64,000 bases of DNA, from contig JAFAEO010000058.1 of the NCBI GenBank assembly GCA_023423975.1, positions 62,001 through 126,000 of the forward strand, in the 5' to 3' direction. The DNA is from Pseudomonadota bacterium. Lineage in GTDB: Bacteria > Pseudomonadota > Gammaproteobacteria > Burkholderiales > Burkholderiaceae_B. Positions 1 to 9,447 of this stretch are shown here, in pieces. The notes below the pieces were generated by a model. That model was not told the origin of the DNA. It ran no database searches and was given only the letters and a program-made list of their open reading frames with translations. The position numbers and the translations under genes are program-made. Position 1 is the stretch's first letter, and each line of letters begins with the position of its first letter.

Positions 1-813
1 CTGGGCGTGAACCGCTACATGGACGCAAATGGCATCAATATGGGTCAATTATTGGTGTTTTCTGCAGTGGTCGGCTTTGTTGGCGCCTTCATTTCTTTGT
101 TCATGAGCAAGCCCATGGCCAAATGGACCATGGGACTGAAAATGATTGATCCGGCGGCCCCCGGCAATCAGAGAGAATTGTGGCTGGTCGATACCGTTCA
201 CCAGCTGGCCGATCGCGCCGGTATTGGTCACCCTGAAGTGGCCGTCTATGAAGGTGAACCCAACGCGTTTGCCACAGGCGCCTTCAAGAACGACTCGCTG
301 GTGGCGGTATCTACCGGCCTGCTCGACAGCATGACTGAAGAAGAAGTGACTGCCGTCCTTGGCCACGAAGTGGCGCACATTGCCAATGGGGATATGGTCA
401 CCCTGACCCTGATCCAGGGTGTGGTCAATACCTTTGTTGTTTTCCTGGCCCGCGTGGTCGGCTATTTCATTGACCGCACGGTTTTCCGAAATGAACGCGG
501 TGTGGGGCCGGGATACTACATTACCGTCCTGGTCTGTGAGATCGTGTTCGGGGTACTGGCTTCCATTATCGTGGCGTGGTTCTCGCGTCAGCGGGAATAT
601 CGCGCCGATGCAGGCTCAGCACAAATGCTCGGTTCCGCTTCGCCCATGATCAATGCGCTGGCCAGACTGGGCGGCGTGCATCCAGGCGAGTTGCCCAAAC
701 AATTCGAGTCTTCAGGCATCAGCGGCGGAGCCGGTGTCGCCGCACTATTTTCTACTCACCCCCCTATCGAACACCGCATCAACGCGCTGCGCGCGCGCAT
801 CGTCCAGTCCTGA
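1..813 (+). CDS. htpX: Protease HtpX, zinc metalloprotease (5' end cut by window edge)
   Basis: Membrane-bound M48-family zinc endopeptidase that degrades misfolded inner-membrane proteins, with its active site on the cytoplasmic side. The reading frame is open from base 1, so the first ~20 residues (first membrane helix) lie outside the window; the GTG at 7 is an internal Val codon, not the start. Visible: a hydrophobic segment near the start, the HEVAH zinc motif at 364-378, two more hydrophobic segments at about 420-470 and 520-580, and the downstream REYRAD motif whose Glu is the third zinc ligand. The C-terminal THPP/EHRI signature is intact. All catalytic residues are present. Family assignment is secure. 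Confidence 0.95.
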   Translation: MGVNRYMDANGINMGQLLVFSAVVGFVGAFISLFMSKPMAKWTMGLKMIDPAAPGNQRELWLVDTVHQLADRAGIGHPEVAVYEGEPNAFATGAFKNDSLVAVSTGLLDSMTEEEVTAVLGHEVAHIANGDMVTLTLIQGVVNTFVVFLARVVGYFIDRTVFRNERGVGPGYYITVLVCEIVFGVLASIIVAWFSRQREYRADAGSAQMLGSASPMINALARLGGVHPGELPKQFESSGISGGAGVAALFSTHPPIEHRINALRARIVQS

Positions 814-1058
814 ACAAGCGGGGCCTGGCAGAAACTGAGGCAGCGGGTATAAACCGCTGGCAGTATTAATTAATCTTTTCAGCCAGCGCCCGCCATTTTT
901 TTTCCCTGCGTAACTTTGCTATTCGCACTTACCAAGCTTTCTTTTAAGCAGGCACCGCCAGCGCGCCTTAAGATATGCCGCGAGCTTTATTTTTGGGTGG
1001 GGGCAATTGGCAGCAGCTGGATCTATATAAGATCAACTATGATCAACGTATTGTCTGA

Positions 1059-1697
1059 TCAACGCTTGGTCAGCCAGATACGCAAGCCAAGCGCAATAAA
1101 CGCCAGGCCTACCACGCGGTCGATCCAGACTTTGACGGTCTGATTACGCGAGACCGCCCCTGCCGCACTGCCGGCCAGCCATGCAAACGTGGCGTCACAC
1201 ACAAAGCCAATCACAGCATAGGCCAACCCCAGCAACAGAAAGGAGACCGCCTGGTTGTCTCCCCCGACAGTAACAAACTGGGGAAAGAATGCGATAAAAA
1301 ATAACAGCACTTTAGGGTTGGTAATGGTTGTCAGAAAGCCGCGCAGCAATAGCGAATGGGTATTGGCTACCGGCAAGGCAACAGCAGCCTGCGATGCCTT
1401 GCTGCGCTGCAGGCTGCCCAGCAACATTTTGACCCCGAGCCAGATCAAATAGGCGGCGCCCAGAAACTTGACGATGGTAAACAGCAACGGCGATGCCGCC
1501 AGCAGCGCGGTCAGGCCCACGGCGCTGGCAACAGTGTGCGTACAGCTACCAATAGCAACCCCTGCAGCGGATATGACCCCGGCGCGCCGGCCATTGCCCA
1601 GGCTTTGTCCGACCACGTAGGCAAGATCCGGGCCCGGCGTAATCGACAGCGCAAATGCGGAAGCCGCAAAAAGCGGAAAGTGGACAATATCAAGCAT
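1059..1697 (-). CDS. LysE/RhtB-family amino-acid exporter
   Basis: Inner-membrane efflux protein of the LysE/RhtB superfamily, which exports amino acids such as homoserine, threonine or lysine. The 212-residue protein has about six hydrophobic helices and the family signature SITPGPDLAYVV near the N-terminus, plus a TNPKVLLFF segment after the central loop. I place the start at ATG 1697 (MLDIVHFP...), which matches the family N-terminus; an upstream TTG at 1730 would add 11 polar residues that do not fit. Neither start has a strong ribosome site. The substrate cannot be told from sequence. It stands alone, with convergent htpX on one side and a LysR gene on the same strand 179 bp upstream. 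Confidence 0.85.
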   Translation of the reverse strand: MLDIVHFPLFAASAFALSITPGPDLAYVVGQSLGNGRRAGVISAAGVAIGSCTHTVASAVGLTALLAASPLLFTIVKFLGAAYLIWLGVKMLLGSLQRSKASQAAVALPVANTHSLLLRGFLTTITNPKVLLFFIAFFPQFVTVGGDNQAVSFLLLGLAYAVIGFVCDATFAWLAGSAAGAVSRNQTVKVWIDRVVGLAFIALGLRIWLTKR

Positions 1698-1875
1698 GGG
1701 GATCGACCGTGAGACGTGATTTCGGGACAAGGATGTTAAAGCATATCATTTCACATGAAACAGTGCCATGCCATGGCTCGCCATCCGGCTGCAAAGAGAA
1801 GTCTTGCGCCCTGATGACAAATGCAATCAGCGCATTCACAACTGCAATCCAAAACAGGCAGAGTAAACCTTGCGC

Positions 1876-2772
1876 TCAGCGGCTTTGAGCCGCCTGGGAC
1901 AAGCAGGAAAGGAAGTTTTCCAGCAGCGGCGACATTGCCTGCATGCGCCAACAGACATACATCTCGACAACGGGAGGATCGTCCACTGCCAGCGGCCGAT
2001 ACACGACCCCATCCAGACGGTTGCGTGAGGTCAGTTCCGGCACCAGCGCTATACCCAGGCCTGCAGCGACCAGCGAGACCAGTGTGTGAGGCTGGGTGGC
2101 ACGCTGGGCGATGGCAGGCTTGTGCCCGTTTCGACTAAGCAGCCCCTCCACCATATCACGCAAATAAGGGGAGTTGTCCGGTGTAAAACTGATTACCGGG
2201 AGACCCTGCAGGCTGGGCAAGTCAATTGCCTCGCGTGCGGCCAGCGGGTGGTGGGTGGGTAACACAACCATGAACGGTTCTTGCAGCAGTTTACGATTCA
2301 TCAATTGCGGGTGTCGGGCATGTGGTCGCATCAATCCGACGTCCAGACGATCCTGCAACAGGTCTTGCACCTGGTCATTGGAGATCATCTCATGCAGGGT
2401 CAGCTCCACGGCAGGAAACTGCCGCGTGAAGGTGCCAATGGCAGTGGGAATAAGGTAATAGGCACTGGCTGCGGTAAAGCCCACACGCAGAAATCCGGCG
2501 TCGCCGCGTTGTGCGGCCGCCAGGATACCCGGCGTCTCGTCCCAGCGCGCCAGAAGTGGTTTGATATGCGCCAGCAGTACCTGGCCTGCGTGAGTAAGTT
2601 GCACATGGCGCTGGGTGCGATGAAACAGCGTGGTACCCAGCGCCTGCTCAAGCCGGCGAATTTGCTGGGACAGTGGCGGCTGCGAAATATGCATTCTGGC
2701 TGCCGCACGCCCGAAGTGCAATTCTTCGGCCACGGCGACGAAGTATCGAAGATGCCGCAGTTCCATTTTCAT
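1876..2772 (-). CDS. LysR-family transcriptional regulator
   Basis: 298-residue LysR-type regulator. Residues ~1-62 form the winged helix-turn-helix (HFGRAAARMHISQPPLSQQIRRLE), followed by an effector-binding domain of the periplasmic-binding-protein fold. It resembles the BenM/CatM-like subgroup in the recognition helix (SQPPLSQQIR) and in HFGRAAA. It is divergent from the Bug receptor gene at 2999, with 226 bp between starts, so it probably controls that gene and the aldolase behind it in response to an organic acid; that is inference from position. The effector is unknown. Confidence 0.9.
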   Translation of the reverse strand: MKMELRHLRYFVAVAEELHFGRAAARMHISQPPLSQQIRRLEQALGTTLFHRTQRHVQLTHAGQVLLAHIKPLLARWDETPGILAAAQRGDAGFLRVGFTAASAYYLIPTAIGTFTRQFPAVELTLHEMISNDQVQDLLQDRLDVGLMRPHARHPQLMNRKLLQEPFMVVLPTHHPLAAREAIDLPSLQGLPVISFTPDNSPYLRDMVEGLLSRNGHKPAIAQRATQPHTLVSLVAAGLGIALVPELTSRNRLDGVVYRPLAVDDPPVVEMYVCWRMQAMSPLLENFLSCLSQAAQSR

Positions 2773-2998
2773 CCTGACTGTATTGATATCAAATTCGACT
2801 CAATTATATCCCAATAATATATTGGACGACTTATTGAACACCATCCATAATCTGCTTCCAATACCGTAGATTGAGCGCTGCAAGGTTTTGTTCACAAAAG
2901 CAGGATCGTCAATCATGCGACCCGCGCTGCCCAACAGCGACAGCACAATCCGAGAGGCGCCAGGCAGAGGCCTCCGACTATCAGGAGATAAATTCAAT

Positions 2999-3988
2999 AT
3001 GCTGCGTACCTCACGTTATTACACACTGGCAGCCGCCGTGGTGCTGACCTGCGCCACCCTTCCCGTCCAGGCCCAAAGCACAGCAACGCCCTGGCCTGCC
3101 AAACCCATCCACTATATTGTGCCCTTCTCGCCTGGTGGCGTTTCTGACGGCGTCGGACGGCTGATGGCCGAACAGCTCAGTGCACGATTAGGGCAATCGG
3201 TCATTGTCGAAAACAAGCCTGGGGTATCCGGCGTCGTCGGCACGCAACTGGTTGCGCGAGCCAAGCCGGACGGCTACACGATTGTAGGCGGGACAATTAC
3301 AACCCACGCAGTCAATCCTTTTTTCATCAAGGCGCTAAGCTACGATCCGGTCAAGGATTTCGCACCCGTAGCGCTGGTCGGTATGGTCAGCAATGCGCTG
3401 GTTGTGCGCGCTGACAGCCGTTTCAATACGGTGCAGCAACTAATAGACGCAGCCCGTGCGCAACCCGATGGGCTGACCTATGGTACCGCCGGGGCGGGTA
3501 CATCACAGCATCTGTCCGGACAACTGTTCCAGTCCATCTCCAACACGCGCCGGCGCCAGATTGTCTATAAGGGTGGCTCGCAATCCATGGTAGACCTGAT
3601 CGGTGGCCAGATCGACATGGTATTTGACACTGTCGCTGCCGCCCGCCCCATGATTGACGCCAAGCGGGTGAAGGTGCTCGGCGTCACGTCGGCCACCGCA
3701 CTGGCCGACCTTCCTGGCGTGAAGCCGCTAGCCCAGCTTGGCCTGCCTGGCTTTGAAATGCAATCCTGGCAGGGAATTTTTGCGCCGGCCGGCACCCCTG
3801 CTCCCATCCTTGACCGGCTGGCCAGGGAAGTGGCAGCGGTTCTGCAGGACCCTGCTGTACGCGCCAAGCTAATGACACTGGGCGTTGCCCCTGACGGCCG
3901 CGGTCCGGCACCATTTTCCGCGTTCCAGCGCAGCGAAATCGGCAAATGGGGCAAGATCATTAAAGATGCCGGCATCCACGCCAATTAA
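2999..3988 (+). CDS. Bug-family (TctC-like) periplasmic solute-binding protein
   Basis: 329-residue extracytoplasmic receptor of the Bug/TctC family (tripartite tricarboxylate transporter receptor), greatly expanded in Alcaligenaceae. A Sec signal peptide covers residues 1-~24 (ending PVQAQ), then the typical WPAKPIHYIVPFSPGG opening, the AKPDGYT motif and the YGTAGAGTSQHL stretch that lines the ligand pocket. Start chosen at ATG 2999 because an AGGAG site sits at 2983-2987; the frame runs open upstream without a plausible signal peptide. No TctA/TctB membrane genes are adjacent, as is usual for orphan Bug receptors. The ligand is probably a carboxylate, not defined here. Confidence 0.9.
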   Translation: MLRTSRYYTLAAAVVLTCATLPVQAQSTATPWPAKPIHYIVPFSPGGVSDGVGRLMAEQLSARLGQSVIVENKPGVSGVVGTQLVARAKPDGYTIVGGTITTHAVNPFFIKALSYDPVKDFAPVALVGMVSNALVVRADSRFNTVQQLIDAARAQPDGLTYGTAGAGTSQHLSGQLFQSISNTRRRQIVYKGGSQSMVDLIGGQIDMVFDTVAAARPMIDAKRVKVLGVTSATALADLPGVKPLAQLGLPGFEMQSWQGIFAPAGTPAPILDRLAREVAAVLQDPAVRAKLMTLGVAPDGRGPAPFSAFQRSEIGKWGKIIKDAGIHAN

Positions 3989-4061
3989 ATTAACCTGCTT
4001 GGGCTGAGCCTAATTGAACCTCATTCCTTGAGCCCCGTTGAATCACATTGAGCAATTTACT

Positions 4062-4847
4062 ATGAGTGAACCCCGTTACCCTGTTGATGGAACCTTGCCG
4101 GCCGTCCTGCGTACTGGTCAATCCCTGCGCGGCCTGTTCAACGGGCTGCCTTCTGCGGCAATAGTGGAGATGTGCGCCTATGCAGGCTTTGACTTTATCA
4201 TCCTGGATAACGAACACGGCAGCGCCGATTTTGGCGTGACCGAACACATGTTGCGCGCAGCGCGCGCAGCCGGAATCGCCCCCGTCGTACGCTGTTTCGA
4301 GCACGATCTGCCGCGCATTCTGGATATGGGTGCCAGCGCGGTCCAGGTGCCCATGGTGCAAAGTGCCAGCCAGGCCCGGCGTCTGGCCGACATGGTGCGC
4401 TATCCACCACTGGGAAAACGCGGCAGCGCCTTCAGTACGCGCGCCGCCGGCTACGGCGCTTTTGGCGGAGATGGCCACACTCAACGCAGCAACGATGGTG
4501 TTGTATTTGTGGCCATGATCGAAACACCCGAAGCGATTGAAGTCGCCGCTGATATTGCGGCGGTGCCGGGTGTGGATGTGGTGTTTATCGGCCCCAACGA
4601 TCTGGCCCATGCCATGGGACATGGCAGCAACTGGCATGCAGCTGCAGTGCAGCAGGCGATCCGACGCGGCCTGGAAGCGGTGGCTGCAGCCGGCAAGTGC
4701 CCCGGCATTATCGCCCTGACCCCGGCCGATGAAGAAAAATACCGGGCCTGGGGCGCCCGCTACTTCGCCAATGTCTCCACCAGCATCATTACGCAGGCAC
4801 TGGCGCAGGCCGCTGCCGCGGGCCGGGATACGCAGTTGCGCTATTGA
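4062..4847 (+). CDS. HpcH/HpaI-family class II aldolase
   Basis: 261-residue protein of the HpcH/HpaI aldolase/citrate lyase family, metal-dependent enzymes that cleave 4-hydroxy-2-oxo acids to pyruvate (or glyoxylate) and an aldehyde. The TIM-barrel motifs are visible: GLFNGLPSAAIVEM, the LDNEHG metal/substrate motif near residue 50, QVPMVQS, MIETPEAIE carrying the metal-binding Glu, and GPNDLAHAMG. Start taken as ATG 4062; an in-frame TTG at 4038 is possible. It follows the Bug receptor by 73 bp in the same direction, so the pair may import and split one hydroxy-keto acid (inference). The exact substrate is unknown. Confidence 0.88.
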   Translation: MSEPRYPVDGTLPAVLRTGQSLRGLFNGLPSAAIVEMCAYAGFDFIILDNEHGSADFGVTEHMLRAARAAGIAPVVRCFEHDLPRILDMGASAVQVPMVQSASQARRLADMVRYPPLGKRGSAFSTRAAGYGAFGGDGHTQRSNDGVVFVAMIETPEAIEVAADIAAVPGVDVVFIGPNDLAHAMGHGSNWHAAAVQQAIRRGLEAVAAAGKCPGIIALTPADEEKYRAWGARYFANVSTSIITQALAQAAAAGRDTQLRY

Positions 4848-4876
4848 GCGCAAAAGTCAGCGCAATTGTCCTGCCT

Positions 4877-7594
4877 TTAGTGGGCCTCTTCCCAGTTATT
4901 GCCGATTCCGGTTTCAGCCACAAGCGGCACAGCCAGTGCAGCGACGTCGCACATCAGCCCCGGCAATGCCTGACTGACCAGCGCCTGCTCGCTGCTGGGA
5001 ACATCGAGCACCAGTTCATCGTGCACCTGCATGACCAGGCGTGAAGCCAGTTTTTCCTTTTCCAGCCAGGCCTGTACCGCCACCATGGCCATTTTGATCA
5101 GATCGGCCGATGTACCCTGCATGGGCGCGTTAATGGCGGCCCGCTCTGCCCCGGCACGGCGTGGTCCCTTGGCATTGATCTCGGGCAACCACAAGCGGCG
5201 GCCGAAAACCGTTTCCACATAACCCTTGGCAGAAGCTTCCTTCTTGATGCGCGACATGTAATCGGCCACACCAGGATAACGCGCAAAATAGCGATCAATG
5301 TATGTTTGCGCTGCATCGCGCGTGATGCCCAGATTGGCTGCCAGTCCGAACGCGCTCATACCATAGATCAGTCCGAAATTGATGGCCTTGGCTGCACGGC
5401 GCTGCTCGGCATTGACTGCCTCGGGCGCCACGCCAAACACTTCGCCGGCAGTGGCGCGGTGAATATCCTCACCCTGCTGGAACGACTTCTGCAAATTGAC
5501 ATCACCCGACAAATGCGCCATCACCCGCAATTCGATCTGGGAATAATCGGCAGAAACAATCACGCCGCCATCCGAAGGGACAAACGCCATGCGAATACGG
5601 CGACCCTCTTCGGTACGTACCGGAATATTCTGCAAATTGGGATCCGACGAAGCCAGCCTGCCGGTAATAACCGCCGCCTGCGCATAATCGGTATGCACTC
5701 GGCCGGTAGCCGCGTTAATCATTTTCGGCAGCTTATCCGTATAGGTGGACTTGAGCTTGGCCAGACTGCGATAGTCCAGCAACGTGCGCGGCAGCGGGTA
5801 ATCTGCAGCCAGTTTGGACAGCACATCCTCGTCGGTCGACGGCGCGCCCTTAGGCGTCTTGCGCAGCACCGGCAGATTCATTTTGCCAAACAGGATTTCA
5901 CCCAGCTGTTTGGTGGAATTCAGGTTAAAGGGCTGGCCGGCCAGTTCATAGGCTTTATTTTCCAGCGCGACCAGCTTCGCGCCGATCTGTGCACTCTGCA
6001 GGCGCAGCATGGCCTCGTCAATACGCACGCCATTGCGTTCGATCTGCGTCAGTACCCGGGAAACCTGCACTTCGAGCCGATAAATACGCTGCAGTCCTTC
6101 CTGGTCCCGCAGCATGGGACTGAGCGCATGAAACAGCTGCAAGGTAAAATCGGCGTCTTCAGATGCATAATGCGTTGCCGTTTCAATATCCACTTCATCA
6201 AAACAAATTTGCTTGGCACCTTTGCCGCAGATTTCTTCGTAGGTGGTGCCGGTGCGTCCCAGATAACGTTGCGCCAGTTCCTGCATGCCCACACTGCGAT
6301 GCGACTCCAGCACATAGGCCATGAGCATGGTGTCGTGCTCGATCCCCGCCAGCGTAATACCTTCATTCAGAAAAACATGACTGTCATACTTGGCGTTATG
6401 CAGGATCTTGGCCGCGCGCTCATCCTGTAGCCAGTCGCGCAACGCGGCAAGCGTCTGGGCCTTGTCCAGCTGCGTGCCGGCGCCGGTCCCGCGATGGCCC
6501 AGCGGAATGTACCAGGCGGAACCCGGTTCAATCGCAAGTGAAATACCCACCAGGCTGGCCTGCATGGGATCCAGGGATGTTGTTTCGGTGTCGATGGCAA
6601 CCCGTTCGACCTGTTTGATCGCCTCCAGAAAGGCGCTGAACTTCTCGGCGGTGTCCACCGTCTGGTAGTTGACCTGCGCCGGCGCATCAGGCAAATTCTG
6701 CGCCACCCGTGCATCCTGCTCGGGTACACGGTCAGCGTCGCCGGTCAGTTCGCGCAGCCAGGTGCGAAAGCCGTAGCGATCGTAAATCGTCGTCAGCGTG
6801 GGTACGTCCGGCGGCTTGGGCAGCAAGTCCTGTACGCCCTGCATGAATTCGGTCAGCTCACAGTCGCGCCTGACGGTAATCAGATTACGGGTCAGTTCAA
6901 ATTGCGGGATCGCATCGCGCAGGTTCTGGCCCGCAACGCCCTTGATACTGTCCGCATTGGCAACCAGATTATCAATGCTGTCATACTCGCTAAGCCACTT
7001 GACTGCTGTCTTGGGTCCCACTTTGGCTACACCCGGCACATTATCGACGTTATCGCCAATAAGCATCAGATAATCCACGATGCGTTCGGGTCTGACGCCG
7101 AACTTGGCCAGCACGCCCGCTTCGTCCAGGTTTTCTCCGGTCATGGTGTTTACCAGTGAAATATGGGAATTGACCAGTTGCGCCAAATCCTTGTCGCCAG
7201 TTGATATAATAGTGTGAATATCAGAGCGGGCAGCCATATCGGCCAACGTCGCAATCACGTCATCCGCTTCCACGCCCGGCGCAGCAATAACGGGCCAGCC
7301 CATTGCGCGGATCGCTTCATGAATAGGGCCAGTCTGCGCAGCAAGGTCATCGGGCATGGGCGGTCTGTCCCCCTTGTATTCGGGATACAAATCATCCCTG
7401 AAGGTTTTGCCCTTGGCATCGAAAATACATGCGGCATAATCCGCCTTATAATCATCAATGCATTTTCGCATCATGTTTATCACGCCATACAGGGCGCCTG
7501 TGGGCTCTCCACGCGCATTACGCAGATCGGGCATCGCATAGAAGGCGCGGTACAAATAGCTTGATCCGTCAACAAGTAACAAGGTTTTTTTCAT
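4877..7594 (-). CDS. polA: DNA polymerase I
   Basis: Full-length 905-residue Pol I for Okazaki fragment processing and repair synthesis. The N-terminal 5'-3' flap exonuclease opens MKKTLLLVDGSSYLYRAFYA and contains GDNVDNVPGV. The middle 3'-5' exonuclease keeps its catalytic DTE (in VAIDTETTSLDP), so proofreading looks active. The C-terminal polymerase has SADYSQIELRVMAHLSGD (motif A), the O-helix region RRAAKAINFGLIYGMSAFG, and QVHDELVLDVP (motif C). The ATG occupies 7594-7592 and overlaps the start codon of the divergent gene at 7593 by two bases, so the promoter must lie inside the coding sequence of the opposite gene. Confidence 0.98.
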   Translation of the reverse strand: MKKTLLLVDGSSYLYRAFYAMPDLRNARGEPTGALYGVINMMRKCIDDYKADYAACIFDAKGKTFRDDLYPEYKGDRPPMPDDLAAQTGPIHEAIRAMGWPVIAAPGVEADDVIATLADMAARSDIHTIISTGDKDLAQLVNSHISLVNTMTGENLDEAGVLAKFGVRPERIVDYLMLIGDNVDNVPGVAKVGPKTAVKWLSEYDSIDNLVANADSIKGVAGQNLRDAIPQFELTRNLITVRRDCELTEFMQGVQDLLPKPPDVPTLTTIYDRYGFRTWLRELTGDADRVPEQDARVAQNLPDAPAQVNYQTVDTAEKFSAFLEAIKQVERVAIDTETTSLDPMQASLVGISLAIEPGSAWYIPLGHRGTGAGTQLDKAQTLAALRDWLQDERAAKILHNAKYDSHVFLNEGITLAGIEHDTMLMAYVLESHRSVGMQELAQRYLGRTGTTYEEICGKGAKQICFDEVDIETATHYASEDADFTLQLFHALSPMLRDQEGLQRIYRLEVQVSRVLTQIERNGVRIDEAMLRLQSAQIGAKLVALENKAYELAGQPFNLNSTKQLGEILFGKMNLPVLRKTPKGAPSTDEDVLSKLAADYPLPRTLLDYRSLAKLKSTYTDKLPKMINAATGRVHTDYAQAAVITGRLASSDPNLQNIPVRTEEGRRIRMAFVPSDGGVIVSADYSQIELRVMAHLSGDVNLQKSFQQGEDIHRATAGEVFGVAPEAVNAEQRRAAKAINFGLIYGMSAFGLAANLGITRDAAQTYIDRYFARYPGVADYMSRIKKEASAKGYVETVFGRRLWLPEINAKGPRRAGAERAAINAPMQGTSADLIKMAMVAVQAWLEKEKLASRLVMQVHDELVLDVPSSEQALVSQALPGLMCDVAALAVPLVAETGIGNNWEEAH

Positions 7595-8261
7595 GTCAGT
7601 AACAAAAGCAACAACGATTCAGGGTCAGATAAACGAGATAACCAGCGAGCTGCTTACAGCGGCCGATCATCTCAAGGATTTGACCGCAGCGGTGAGCATA
7701 TTCGGAAGTGCACGGATCCGGTCAGATTCGCCTTACTATACCAAAACGCAGGAGATTAGCGGCCTTCTTGCCAAGGCCGGCTTCAATGTTATTTCCGGCG
7801 GCGGTCCCGGCATCATGGAAGCAGCCAACAAAGGTTGCCATGAAGCCGGCGGGACCAGTATCGGACTGAACATCGAGCTGCCTCACGAACAGAAAGACAA
7901 TCGCTACCAGACCGACAGCCTGTATTTCAAATATTTTGTATCGCGCAAAACCACCTTTTTCATGAATAGCGCCGGCTATATCATCATGCCCGGCGGCTTC
8001 GGCACATTGGATGAAATGTTCGAGGCCCTCACGCTGATTCAAACCGGCAAGGCCAGCAAAGCACCGGTTGTCTTTGTCGGCACCGAATTCTGGCAAGGAC
8101 TGATGGACTGGATCCGTAACCAGTTGGTAGTCAACAAGCTGATTTCGGAACACGATCTGGATCTGTTCATTGTCGAAGACGACCCGCAAAAAGTGGTTGA
8201 GCACATTCAGACCAGACACCAGCAGTACGCTCTGGATGCCAGCTGTGTCGGACTGTGTTAA
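7593..8261 (+). CDS. LOG-family protein (TIGR00730 type), putative nucleotide 5'-monophosphate phosphoribohydrolase
   Basis: 222-residue member of the lysine-decarboxylase-like LOG family, enzymes that split ribose-5-phosphate from cytokinin or purine nucleotides. The hallmark motifs are present: the glycine-rich SGGGPGIMEAANKG and, later, PGGFGTLDEMFE, where Arg/Glu residues form the active site. It belongs to the longer subgroup with an N-terminal helical extension. Start at ATG 7593 has AAGG six to ten bases upstream, inside polA's coding region. The cellular substrate in this bacterium is not known. The downstream gene is convergent. Confidence 0.88.
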   Translation: MSVTKATTIQGQINEITSELLTAADHLKDLTAAVSIFGSARIRSDSPYYTKTQEISGLLAKAGFNVISGGGPGIMEAANKGCHEAGGTSIGLNIELPHEQKDNRYQTDSLYFKYFVSRKTTFFMNSAGYIIMPGGFGTLDEMFEALTLIQTGKASKAPVVFVGTEFWQGLMDWIRNQLVVNKLISEHDLDLFIVEDDPQKVVEHIQTRHQQYALDASCVGLC

Positions 8262-8310
8262 CCGGCTAGCGCCATGTGTTAGCACCTGCGCGCCAACCGG
8301 GCGTCGCGCC

Positions 8311-8571
8311 TTATTCAGCCTCCGGTTTCTTTTTGGCCGGAGGGCGGCAAATGACCTGTACCACAGGTAATTCCTCCTGAACAATATTGCGTGACATGAC
8401 CTGCCCCTTGGCCTGGGCGCAGGATTGCTCCATTTTTGTCATGCATGCTGCGGTATCCGTTTTGCAAGGCAGGATCAGGTGCAGGTCATTCTGGTCATAA
8501 ATCGCTTTGGATGCACAACCGGACAGCACAATGGCAGCGGCAACCGGTATCACGAAATGGCGAATCATCAA
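8311..8571 (-). CDS. Small putative lipoprotein, unknown function
   Basis: 86-residue protein with a lipoprotein signal: MMIRHFVIPVAAAIVLSGCASK, lipobox LSGC with Cys19 as the lipidated residue. The mature part holds four further cysteines (in LPCKTD, AACM, QSCAQ and VICR) and ends in a Lys/Pro/Glu tail. Four mature cysteines in ~67 residues suggest disulfides in the periplasm. No family recognised. GGAGAA lies just upstream of the start on the minus strand. The gene converges with the LOG-family gene 50 bp away. Confidence 0.75.
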   Translation of the reverse strand: MMIRHFVIPVAAAIVLSGCASKAIYDQNDLHLILPCKTDTAACMTKMEQSCAQAKGQVMSRNIVQEELPVVQVICRPPAKKKPEAE

Positions 8572-8819
8572 TTCTCCTTGGTATCATCCGGGTATTATAT
8601 GATCACTCCCCGATCAAATGATGAGCAGTTGCCGCATCATAACCCGACCGCGGCCAGCTTGATCGACCAAGGCAAGCGCGCGCCGGCATTAACGACACAG
8701 TTTGCAAAAAATTGCACTTGTTTTAATTGCTATCGCTGTGTTGTGTGCTAGATTTTTATCTCTTTTTCGTTTTCCCATGCCCATGCGGCTTTATTAAATG
8801 CCATTACCGAAGGCGCTAC

Positions 8820-9173
8820 ATGTCAAACACACTTAAAACGACCCTCGTCATTGCTGGCGCCCTGCTGCTGGGTGGCTGCTCCACCGGTTTCGGGGTCAGT
8901 GTGCCGCTGGTCAGCGGTCTGTCGCTGGGTATCGGCAGCGGCGGCATCAGCCTTGGCACGGGCATCGGACCAGTGGGTGCAGGCATCGGCGTCGGTCATG
9001 GTGGGCGGGTTTCAGCCGGCGCCGGTGTAGGCGTTGGCGTAGGCACCAGCATCGGTTCAGGTGCGAGCGCGGGCGTAGGAACCGGCATTGGCACCAGCAC
9101 CATGATCTATGATCCTCAGGCGCCCGCCGAGGCAGCGCCGCGGGAAAAAGCCGATTTGTACGGCGGCAACTGA
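8820..9173 (+). CDS. Glycine-rich repetitive lipoprotein, unknown function
   Basis: 117-residue protein with a lipoprotein signal (lipobox LLGGCS, Cys20). Residues ~25-95 are a glycine-rich array of VG/IG/GxG units with almost no charged residues, reminiscent of glycine-zipper segments that insert in or pack against membranes. It ends in a short polar tail (REKADLYGGN). Start taken at ATG 8820, where the signal peptide begins; the open frame extends upstream to 8727 without signal-like features. I know similar short Gly-rich lipoproteins in Bordetella and relatives but no function. Confidence 0.75.
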   Translation: MSNTLKTTLVIAGALLLGGCSTGFGVSVPLVSGLSLGIGSGGISLGTGIGPVGAGIGVGHGGRVSAGAGVGVGVGTSIGSGASAGVGTGIGTSTMIYDPQAPAEAAPREKADLYGGN

Positions 9174-9447
9174 TCGCGCATCTTGCCTGTATAAGCTAGC
9201 GGGCTGCCGGCCAATGCCCTGCTGCGTGCCCCCTTATATGTCTCCCTTCTGCGCTCTGTAAGACCTTTCTGCAGCACACATACGCAAGACATGTCAACCT
9301 GCCAGCATCCGGTCTGTTGCTGCTGACGGCGAAGGATCTGTGCTTTTGAGCAGACAACTTTATCCTTTCTTGCACAGATCGACCATTGAATCTCCGCCCT
9401 TTCCGATACGATCATGATTCCGTATTTGAAAAAAGGGGGAGGTCGGT

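Noticed and set aside
841..859. CAGCGG-N7-CCGCTG hairpin after htpX
   Set aside because: Only six base pairs and no T-tract, so not called a terminator.
5306..6430. 374-codon open frame opposite polA
   Set aside because: Antisense to conserved polA coding sequence, no ribosome site, odd composition rich in His/Gln/Arg.
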